Below, piece by piece: positions 34,385 to 41,664 of a DNA stretch of 64,000 nt (the first letter of the stretch is position 1; each line of letters starts with the position of its first letter). Location of the stretch: contig NZ_JAVRHN010000012.1 of NCBI RefSeq assembly GCF_031846645.1, positions 1 through 64,000 on the forward strand, given 5' to 3'. The position numbers and the translations under genes are program-made. This stretch comes from Autumnicola psychrophila (GTDB lineage: Bacteria; Bacteroidota; Bacteroidia; Flavobacteriales; Flavobacteriaceae). The notes under the pieces are model-generated. The model did not search any database, was not told the origin of the DNA, and was given only the letters and a program-made list of their open reading frames with translations.

Positions 34385-35062
34385 TTATAATGACATAGCC
34401 TTACCACCACTTAGCTCTTCGACAGGACCGCAGGAAATATATTCACCCGGAATTGGATCATAATACAGGACATTTTCACCTACTTCTTCGCTGGTTTTCC
34501 AGGTCCATATCCCCATTTCCCTTACATTGCGAAGGTAAGAATCGGCGCCTGCATCAGCATCAATTCCGGAATTTTCCAGATTGGTATCTGCATCTGCTTT
34601 TTGTTCCGGATCTTTATCCTGAGGATCCTGGGTTTCAGTATTTCTTCTGGTGTAGCCTTCACTTTCTTCTGGTGTTGCACGTAAATATTTCGCGATAATC
34701 TGTTCATATTCTTCCTCGCTTCCCTCGCCTGTCCCTTTATCGAACATATCTTCAAAAGCTCTTGAAAATGCATCTGCAGATTCGCTGAATTCCTTCTGAC
34801 TTTCTTCAGAAGCTACTTCATTAATATAAGAATCCAGAAATTGTGCGATATTAAGATCTCCTGCACCAGGTGTATCTGTTGTAGGAAGTATCACATCAAG
34901 AATTCTTGTAAGGGCAAAGCCATTAGCGGCGCTTAAAAACGTTGGTTCCCATTCGTAGTTTCTTTCATTTTTACAACTCTGCAATAGTCCCAGCGTGGTT
35001 GGTCCAACCACCATTACACCTGCTCCAAGTCCTATATTTTTTAATGCCTGTCTTCTATTCAT
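34385..35062 (-). CDS. Gluconate 2-dehydrogenase subunit 3-like protein (Tat-exported small subunit)
   Basis: A 225-residue protein whose N-terminus MNRRQALKNIGLGAGVMVVG carries a twin-Arg signal. The start at 35062 is chosen because a longer in-frame start (35104) would run into the GMC gene and push the Arg pair inwards. The following LTRILDVILPTTDTPGAGDLN and FLDSYINE segments fit the gluconate 2-dehydrogenase subunit 3 family. An acidic low-complexity insert (about 135-165) is unusual. It starts 7 nt after the GMC stop. In known flavin sugar dehydrogenases this subunit carries the catalytic subunit through the Tat pathway. Confidence 0.85.
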   Translation of the reverse strand: MNRRQALKNIGLGAGVMVVGPTTLGLLQSCKNERNYEWEPTFLSAANGFALTRILDVILPTTDTPGAGDLNIAQFLDSYINEVASEESQKEFSESADAFSRAFEDMFDKGTGEGSEEEYEQIIAKYLRATPEESEGYTRRNTETQDPQDKDPEQKADADTNLENSGIDADAGADSYLRNVREMGIWTWKTSEEVGENVLYYDPIPGEYISCGPVEELSGGKAMSL

Positions 35063-35069
35063 TTCCGGA

Positions 35070-36770
35070 TTAAGAATTAGATTTTTTAAAATTCCTCGAT
35101 GCATGGTCCGCTGCCCTTGCTGTCATTGCCATATATGTAAGAGAAGGATTCTGGCATCCTGCAGATGTCATAAAAGCACCATCTGTAACATATACATTTG
35201 AAACTTCGTGAACCTGATTATTACCATTCAAGACTGAGGTTTCTGGGTCTCTACCCATTCTGGCAGTACCCATTTCATGGATCCCCAATCCTGGTGCACC
35301 AAGCTGGTCATAAGGACTTATATCTTTAAAGCCTCCTTTTTCAAGCATCGCCACCGCCTGCTCCTGCATATCTTTGCGCATTTTCAGTTCATTCTCTTTA
35401 AATTCTGCATCAAAAGTCACGGTTGGCAATCCCCATTCATCGGTTTTATCATAATCCAGGAACATTTTATTTTCGTGGTAAGGCAATGTTTCTCCAAAAC
35501 CAAGAAGACCCATAGTCCATCCTCCGGGTTTGGTGATAGCTTCTTTCAATTCTGCTCCATAAGCTGCTTCAGCAATATTTTCTTCCCAGTTATCACGACT
35601 TGCTCCACCTTGATAGCCATAACCTCTTGTAAACCCAAGATTTTCGTTCCCATTTAAATTTCTGAAGCGCGGCAAGTAAACTCCGCTGGGTTTTCTTCCT
35701 TTAAAGTAGAAGTCTTCCATACCATCCAGCTTTGCCGACGCTCCAACTCTAAAATGGTGATCCATAACATTGTGCCCAAGTTCACCGCTGTCGTTACCTA
35801 ATCCATCGGGAAAACGATCAGATCTCGACTGTAATAAAATGCTTGTCGAAGCCATTGATGAAGCACATAGAAAAATAACATTGGCATGATATTCTATTGC
35901 TTCTTTAGTCTCGGCATCAATAATTTTAACTCCTGTAGCACGTTTGGAATCGGCGTCATAGACTATTTCATGAACAACAGAGTTAGGACGCAAGGTCATA
36001 TTACCTGTACGGCTTGCTGCCGGTAAAGTAGAAGAATTACTACTGAAGTATGCTCCATAAGGGCAACCTCTTACACAACGGTTCCTAAACTGGCATTTAG
36101 ATCGTCCCTCGAATTCTTTATCACCGGTTAGATTGGCGACCCGTCCTGGAGTTAACACCCTTCCGTTAAAATTTTCGGCTATGCTCTTTTTTAAATGATC
36201 TTCAACACAATTAAGTTCCATGGGAGGCAAAAACTGACCATCAGGTAACTGACTAAGTCCTAGCTTTTCCCCACTTACTCCTATATAAGATTCTACGTAA
36301 TCATACCAGGGAGCGATATCCTTATATCGTATAGGCCAATCTACACCATTACCGTCGTTTTTATTGGCAGTAAAATCGAGGTCGCTCAAACGGTAGCTAT
36401 GTCTTCCCCACATAATAGATCGTCCACCTACATGGTATCCCCGCATCCAGTCAAATCTCTTTATTTCATTGTAGGGATGCTTAATATCATCCACAAACCA
36501 GTGGGCGCTCGCCTCATTAGTAGTATAGCCTGTCCTGGCTTGTTTGTACTGTCTCTTTTTATCTTCACGAGTTTGTTGTCCCTTAAATTTATAATCCCAT
36601 GGATCATCATTCATAGTAGGATAATCTTTCACGTGCTCTACCATAGGCCCCCTTTCCAGCACCAGTGTCTTAAATCCTTTTTCACAAAGTTCTTTAGCAG
36701 CCCAACCCCCACTAATACCGGTTCCAACGACTATAGCATCATAGCTATCGTTCTCGTAAATATTACTCAC
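35070..36770 (-). CDS. GMC-family FAD-dependent oxidoreductase (sugar/glucoside dehydrogenase large subunit)
   Basis: A 566-residue flavoprotein. The FAD-binding motif VVGTGISGGWAAKELCEKG lies at about 15-33. A Cys cluster CQFRNRCVRGCPYGA at about 226-240 resembles that of gluconate and glucoside 3-dehydrogenases. The C-terminal GMC catalytic region includes LGIHEMGTARMGRDP and ends with VTDGAFMTSAGCQNPSLT, including the His and Asn of the family. No signal peptide is present, so export with the Tat-carrying small subunit is expected. The likely reaction is oxidation of a sugar or glycoside in the periplasm, possibly at C3; the substrate is not known. Confidence 0.88.
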   Translation of the reverse strand: MSNIYENDSYDAIVVGTGISGGWAAKELCEKGFKTLVLERGPMVEHVKDYPTMNDDPWDYKFKGQQTREDKKRQYKQARTGYTTNEASAHWFVDDIKHPYNEIKRFDWMRGYHVGGRSIMWGRHSYRLSDLDFTANKNDGNGVDWPIRYKDIAPWYDYVESYIGVSGEKLGLSQLPDGQFLPPMELNCVEDHLKKSIAENFNGRVLTPGRVANLTGDKEFEGRSKCQFRNRCVRGCPYGAYFSSNSSTLPAASRTGNMTLRPNSVVHEIVYDADSKRATGVKIIDAETKEAIEYHANVIFLCASSMASTSILLQSRSDRFPDGLGNDSGELGHNVMDHHFRVGASAKLDGMEDFYFKGRKPSGVYLPRFRNLNGNENLGFTRGYGYQGGASRDNWEENIAEAAYGAELKEAITKPGGWTMGLLGFGETLPYHENKMFLDYDKTDEWGLPTVTFDAEFKENELKMRKDMQEQAVAMLEKGGFKDISPYDQLGAPGLGIHEMGTARMGRDPETSVLNGNNQVHEVSNVYVTDGAFMTSAGCQNPSLTYMAMTARAADHASRNFKKSNS

Positions 36771-36913
36771 AATACAGTAATTAATTATAGATTAAAAAAT
36801 AGATATAGCGTCAAATATAGAAATTTATACTTATAATTTTTAACCTATAAAAAAAAGTCTACTTTTAAATTTCAAAACCATGTTAACCAAACACCTTTAC
36901 TCAGTAACCTATT

Positions 36914-37930
36914 ATGAAGATTTCTTTTTTAAAATTACCCGGAATAGCTTCCTTTATAATGCTTTTCAGCCTCGGCTTTATTTCCTGTAAGGATTCCAGC
37001 CAAAAAGCTTCCGACCAGAAAACTGTTCAGGAAAATGAAACAATAGATACAGAAGATCCTTTTTTTAAAATTTCCCTTGCTCAGTGGTCACTTTCAGGTC
37101 CTATGCGAGATGGGAGTATGGATCCTGTAGATTTTGCTCAAAAAGCAAGCGAAATGGGCTTTGAAGGTATAGAATATGTCACTCAACTTTACACCGATAA
37201 ATATGCAGATGCTGAAGATCCTAAAGCGGCTTTACAATTACTCCTGGACACCCTTAAGGCAAAAAGCGAGGAATATAATGTCGAAAACGTTCTTATAATG
37301 GTAGATCATGAAGGAGAATTAGCCTCTTCAGATGAAGCCGAAAGAAATGAGGCAGTAGAAAAACATAAAAAATGGGTAGATGCGGCAAAATTTCTTGGCG
37401 CTCACGCTATACGTGTAAACCTTTTTGGAAGTGAAGACGAGCAGGAATGGAAAACTGCTGCCACAGATGGCCTAAAAAAACTTTCAGAATATGCTGCCGG
37501 TAAAAATATTAATGTTCTTGTTGAGAATCACGGTTATTATTCCTCCAATGCTGCCCTTCTGGCTGAAGTTATAGAAGACGTAAATATGGAAAACGCCGGC
37601 ACTTTACCGGACTTTGGAAATTTCTGCCTCAAAAGAGAAGGTGGCGAACTCTTTGAAGCCAAATGTTTGGAAGAATATCCGAAATACCAGGGAGTAGAAG
37701 AAATGATGCCTTACGCAAAAGCCGTGAGTGCAAAAGCCTATGAATTTAATGACGAGGGAGAAGAAACTACGATAGATTTCGAAAGGATGTTAAAGATTGT
37801 CAAGAATTCAGGTTATACAGGCTACATAGGTATAGAATACGAAGGCAGTAATCTTACTCCTGAAGAAGGGATTCTTGCCACTAAAGAACTTTTAATTGAA
37901 AAAGGAACTGGTTTAAATACAAATAATTAA
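36914..37930 (+). CDS. Sugar phosphate isomerase/epimerase-like TIM-barrel lipoprotein
   Basis: A 338-residue lipoprotein (lipobox GFIS-C25) with an AP-endonuclease-2-like TIM barrel. Visible strands include ISLAQWSL at about 53-60, IRVNLFGSE, INVLVENHGYYSSN and TGYIGIEYEGS; the Glu and His in VENHG and the Glu in IEYEG are likely metal ligands. Periplasmic members next to GMC dehydrogenases may act on 3-keto sugars made by those enzymes. Here the genes are divergent, 143 bp apart. Cytosolic sugar phosphates are not plausible substrates for a lipoprotein. Confidence 0.85.
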   Translation: MKISFLKLPGIASFIMLFSLGFISCKDSSQKASDQKTVQENETIDTEDPFFKISLAQWSLSGPMRDGSMDPVDFAQKASEMGFEGIEYVTQLYTDKYADAEDPKAALQLLLDTLKAKSEEYNVENVLIMVDHEGELASSDEAERNEAVEKHKKWVDAAKFLGAHAIRVNLFGSEDEQEWKTAATDGLKKLSEYAAGKNINVLVENHGYYSSNAALLAEVIEDVNMENAGTLPDFGNFCLKREGGELFEAKCLEEYPKYQGVEEMMPYAKAVSAKAYEFNDEGEETTIDFERMLKIVKNSGYTGYIGIEYEGSNLTPEEGILATKELLIEKGTGLNTNN

Positions 37931-38190
37931 TACCTGTTAAATCCAAGTGGTATCCTCCTCCGCGTAGCTTCTGCTATATATGATAAGTATGAAGTAGTGG
38001 ATGGTGCCTTTAACACGGTCTGGAAAACAGCATCAGTTTCGTCAGGGCTTCAGAATTTTCAGAATTAAGGAGCTGAAATAATTATTTTCGCTCTTCCCGT
38101 AAAGCTGTATAGATTAGTCTGTACAGCTTTTTGTTTTTTTTAATGACTTTGGAAATAATTTTTCCTAATTTATAATTTAAAGTTTTGACT
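37931..38190 (+). other. Intergenic region with terminator; open frame after the stop codon
   Basis: No independent gene is supported. The frame of the TIM-barrel gene stays open for about 45 codons after its TAA, up to a TAA near 38066. At 38101-38132 a stem AAAGCTGTA/TACAGCTTT with a following T run forms the terminator. Confidence 0.5.
38101..38132 (+). terminator. Terminator after the TIM-barrel lipoprotein gene
   Basis: Nine base pairs (AAAGCTGTA with TACAGCTTT) enclose a 12-nt loop, followed by TTGTTTTTTTT. It lies about 170 nt after the stop codon. Confidence 0.7.
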
Positions 38191-39405
38191 ATGAAAACTA
38201 CAAAAGTTACTTTTAAAAATAAGGAAGGAAATGAGCTGGTTGGATATCTGGAGCTACCCACAAATCAAAACCCACACAATTTTGTCTTGTTCGCTCATTG
38301 CTTCACCTGTAATAAAAACTACTTTGCACCAAAAAATATAAGTCGCACAATAGCTGCATATGGCTTTGGAGTACTACGATTTGATTTTGCAGGGCTTGGT
38401 GAAAGTGAAGGTGATTTCTCTGACACGAATTTTTCAGGTAATGTACAGGATTTGGTTGCTGCTGCAGAATATTTACAAAGAGAGTATAAATCTCCTTCTG
38501 TACTTGTGGGACATTCTTTGGGGGGAGCCGCTGTCTTAATGGCTTCCGAAAAAATTGAATCTGTAAAAGCCGTCGCTACTATAGCTGCACCATCTACCAT
38601 TACACATGTAGAAGGCCTGCTTTCTGAACAAATGGATAAGCTAAAAAAAGATGCAAATGCAACGGTTAACATTGGAGGGCGTCCCTTCAAAATAAAGAAA
38701 CAGTTCCTGGAAGATCTACAACGACATGACCTGGAAGCTAAACTTTCAGAACTGGAGAAAGCAGTTCTAATACTTCATTCTCCGCAGGATAAAATTGTGG
38801 AAATCAAGAATGCTGAAGAGCTTTACAGAGCAGTAGACCATCCGAAAAGTTTTGTTTCCCTGGATGGTGCAGACCATCTTTTAAACGACAGGGAGTATTC
38901 CACTTATGCAGGAAAGGTAATAGCCACCTGGGCAGAAAAATACGTCGAACTTGAAAAAGCTCCGGATCTTGAAACAGACCATCAGGTAGTAGCAAACCTG
39001 GGAAGCGATGGTTTTACCACTCAGGTAAAGGCAGGCATTCATAATTTTATTGCAGACGAACCTGTAAAAGTGGGTGGAAACAATTTTGGACCAACACCTT
39101 ATGAGCTACTTTCCGCAGGACTGGCGGCCTGTACTTCTATGACCATTCAAATGTATGCAAAGAGAAAGAAGTGGCCGGTAGAAAATGTAGAGACCCATGT
39201 TAGTTATGCTAAACAGCACGCAAGTGATTGCGAGGACTGCGATAAAGATGGATCAAAAATTGACATTTTCGAAAGGGAAATAGCTATTTCAGGAGACCTG
39301 GATGAAAAACAGGTAAAACGTCTGCTAGAAATTGCAGACAAATGTCCTGTTCACAAAACACTTAGCGCTGAAGTTGTAATCACCACAAAACTGGCTAACG
39401 CCTGA
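38191..39405 (+). CDS. Alpha/beta hydrolase - OsmC fusion protein
   Basis: A 404-residue two-domain protein. Residues 1-250 are an alpha/beta hydrolase with the nucleophile elbow VGHSLGG (Ser109), an acid loop near LHSPQDKIV and the likely catalytic His in GADHLL. Residues about 265-404 are an OsmC/Ohr-like domain with the paired cysteines Cys314 (LAACTSMT) and Cys385 (DKCPVHKT). OsmC proteins reduce organic peroxides through such a cysteine pair. Fusions of this kind are known in databases as bifunctional hydrolase/OsmC proteins; what the two parts do together is unclear. The ATG at 38191 is preferred to the TTG 6 nt before. Confidence 0.92.
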   Translation: MKTTKVTFKNKEGNELVGYLELPTNQNPHNFVLFAHCFTCNKNYFAPKNISRTIAAYGFGVLRFDFAGLGESEGDFSDTNFSGNVQDLVAAAEYLQREYKSPSVLVGHSLGGAAVLMASEKIESVKAVATIAAPSTITHVEGLLSEQMDKLKKDANATVNIGGRPFKIKKQFLEDLQRHDLEAKLSELEKAVLILHSPQDKIVEIKNAEELYRAVDHPKSFVSLDGADHLLNDREYSTYAGKVIATWAEKYVELEKAPDLETDHQVVANLGSDGFTTQVKAGIHNFIADEPVKVGGNNFGPTPYELLSAGLAACTSMTIQMYAKRKKWPVENVETHVSYAKQHASDCEDCDKDGSKIDIFEREIAISGDLDEKQVKRLLEIADKCPVHKTLSAEVVITTKLANA

Positions 39406-39421
39406 CATGCAAAAATTTAAT

Positions 39422-40516
39422 TTAGTGTTTTATCTTTTTCTGAATCTTTTCTATGAAGGTATCTTTTGCTCCGGGTCTGTTGTAACCCATTAGAAAACCT
39501 ATAGGCCGTAGTTCTTTGCTGTGATCTGCAATTATTTTTATAATCCCAAATATAGGAACAAAAAGAATAAGCCCCGCTCCGCCCCATATTGCGCCTCCCA
39601 GGAGAACGGCGATAATAATAAATAATGGACTTTGCTGTACCTCAGAGCCTATAATAATGGGTTCAAAAACATAACTTTCCATTAATTGAATGATGGTGAT
39701 AATTATTATAAATGATATAATTTCGACGGAACTTCCACCAAATACAATCATAAATATAATTGGAAGTATGCCGCTTATAAAAGGTCCTATATATGGAATA
39801 ATAGTAATCACAGTACCAAAAAGTATGAGAAGCGCGGCATGTTCAAGACCATAAGCGGTAAAAGCTATTGTATAAAGAATGGCTAGCAGTATCATGACCT
39901 GCACTCTTCCCCAAAGATATTTATGAGCTACCTTTTTTGTTTCACTTAATATTTGTCTGGTCTCCTTCTTTTTATCCTCCGAGATATACATCATCAGGAA
40001 CTGTTTAAACTTATCTCTGTTTATGAGAAATAGAAAAACATAAATTAATACCAACAAGAATTTAACCAATATCTCAGTCACACTAGCCAGCACTTGAGAA
40101 ATAAATCTTTGAATCCAGTTAATTATGGAAGTCATCTCATTCTGAAATAATTCCTTTTGCTGCTCCAGTGTAAAACCTGTTGCACCCATCAGCCTTTCCT
40201 GAAGCACCGTTACATATGCTGCAATTTCTTGCTTTCTTTCAATAAGATCATTTAAAAAAAAGCCCAGTTGACGAAAAAGAAAGAATAGCACCAATCCCAC
40301 ACCTATAAATAAAATGAACGTGCTTACAAAGGATGATGTAATTCGTCCTGCCTTGGTCTTTTTTTCCAAAAATTTACTTACAGGAACCATTAAAGTAGAT
40401 AAAAAGACTGCAAACACTATGGGTATAAGGAGTGCTGCTCCAAAATACAGACCTGCAATTACTAAAAAAAGTGTAAATAATATTGTGTTCGTTTTTTGAA
40501 AATTTCTTCTTACCAT
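39422..40516 (-). CDS. AI-2E family transporter (PerM-like membrane protein)
   Basis: A 364-residue integral membrane protein with about eight hydrophobic segments: two near the N-terminus (about 10-45), one at about 60-80, then a polar helical stretch (about 85-140) and a cluster from about 145 to 340. The segment FGTVITIIPYIGPFISGILP at about 234-253 is typical of the AI-2E/PerM family. Names in this family come from E. coli TqsA, which exports autoinducer 2; many members instead move sodium or have unknown substrates. It is a single gene, convergent with the hydrolase-OsmC gene 16 bp away. Confidence 0.88.
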   Translation of the reverse strand: MVRRNFQKTNTILFTLFLVIAGLYFGAALLIPIVFAVFLSTLMVPVSKFLEKKTKAGRITSSFVSTFILFIGVGLVLFFLFRQLGFFLNDLIERKQEIAAYVTVLQERLMGATGFTLEQQKELFQNEMTSIINWIQRFISQVLASVTEILVKFLLVLIYVFLFLINRDKFKQFLMMYISEDKKKETRQILSETKKVAHKYLWGRVQVMILLAILYTIAFTAYGLEHAALLILFGTVITIIPYIGPFISGILPIIFMIVFGGSSVEIISFIIIITIIQLMESYVFEPIIIGSEVQQSPLFIIIAVLLGGAIWGGAGLILFVPIFGIIKIIADHSKELRPIGFLMGYNRPGAKDTFIEKIQKKIKH

Positions 40517-40841
40517 TTTCTTTAATTAACTCCGGCGATTAAAAATCTAAAAACCGTTTATCTTATCTTAAGGATTTCACCTCGGAAAAATAAAGGTAAT
40601 TAAAAAATCCTCTTTTTGCTGATGGATCGCTGCGCGAAATATTCCTCATTACCTTAATAAATTTCCCTTGGGCCGGGTGAGTCAATCATGTTTTAAATTC
40701 ATTATTAAAATGGATGAAAATACATCGTAAATGAGCAAACCACCCTCTCTACTTCACTGTTAAGCTATCCTTAAATCTTTGGTCAGCGCTTTTATTAGAT
40801 TTAATTTAGTGTAGTATAACCAGAAAATTAACTACAACATT
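40517..40841. other. Divergent intergenic region
   Basis: 325 bp between the AI-2E-family gene and the SOD gene, which point away from each other, so both promoters should be here. No clear TTTG/TAnnTTTG pair, palindromic element or gene was recognised. Confidence 0.4.
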
Positions 40842-41450
40842 ATGAAACGTACTAGTATATCTTTACTTTTTTGTGCTTCTGTTTTTGTCTTTGGTTGCAA
40901 AAATGAAGGAGAAAAAAACGAAAATGACCTGGAAACAACAACAGGTACAGAATTAACCACGGAAGAGGATGAAATGGACTCTGCTGAAGAGATGAAAGAA
41001 ATAATCGTAGATCTTGAAGCTAAAAGTGGCAGCGACCTTTCAGGCACTGTAACTTTTACTGAAGAAAATGGAGAAGTAAGAATGGAAGGAACAATTAATG
41101 GCCTTTCTGAAGGCACCCATGCCATTCATATTCACGAAAATGCAGATTGCTCTGCAGAAGATGGATCTTCTGCCGGAGGACACTGGAACCCAACAAATGA
41201 GCCACATGGAGAATGGGGTGATAGTGAAGGATATCACAGGGGTGATATTGGCAATTTTCAGGTAGATAGTAATGGGGAAGGAAATGTGAGCATGTCTACA
41301 GACCAGTGGTGTATAGGCTGTGACGATGAAAACAAGAACATCGTTGGTAAGGCTGTAATCGTACATGATGGCGTAGACGATTACACTTCACAACCATCTG
41401 GAGACGCAGGAACAAGAGTAGGCTGTGGAGAAATTGAAATGGAAATGTAA
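40842..41450 (+). CDS. sodC: Copper/zinc superoxide dismutase, lipoprotein
   Basis: A 202-residue lipoprotein (lipobox VFG-C19) with an acidic linker and a Cu/Zn SOD domain from about residue 50. Copper and zinc ligands can be followed: HAIHIHENADC, GGHWNPTNEPHG (bridging His), YHRGDIGN and IVHDGVDDY; the closing GDAGTRVGCGEI holds the second cysteine of the disulfide. It removes superoxide in the periplasm. A terminator follows. OxyR at 61302 is too far away to infer control. Confidence 0.94.
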   Translation: MKRTSISLLFCASVFVFGCKNEGEKNENDLETTTGTELTTEEDEMDSAEEMKEIIVDLEAKSGSDLSGTVTFTEENGEVRMEGTINGLSEGTHAIHIHENADCSAEDGSSAGGHWNPTNEPHGEWGDSEGYHRGDIGNFQVDSNGEGNVSMSTDQWCIGCDDENKNIVGKAVIVHDGVDDYTSQPSGDAGTRVGCGEIEMEM

Positions 41451-41481
41451 TATTTTCATTAATAGCAGAAGATTATACCCG

Positions 41482-41512
41482 AAGAGTCTGACTTAAAAGT
41501 CAGGCTCTTTTT
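41482..41512 (+). terminator. Terminator of the SOD gene
   Basis: Twelve base pairs (AAGAGTCTGACT with AGTCAGGCTCTT, one G-T) around a TAAA loop, followed by Ts, 31 nt after the stop. Confidence 0.8.
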
Positions 41513-41664
41513 AGTTTGAGGGTACAGACAAAATTTTTTTATCAATAGAGGAAGTTTTAGCATCTACTACCTGTAGGAAATATTTTTTACATATAGTATT
41601 TAGGACTGTTTGTCTTATCTTTACAGATTAACCAACCTATCTATAGAAAATTGTGATAATCAAC

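Noticed and set aside
35063..35104. Longer start for the Tat-exported small subunit
   Set aside because: It would overlap the GMC gene and move the twin-Arg motif away from the N-terminus.
41653..41664. GTG start for the GH9 gene
   Set aside because: It would put MIIN before a normal signal peptide; the ATG at 41665 fits better.
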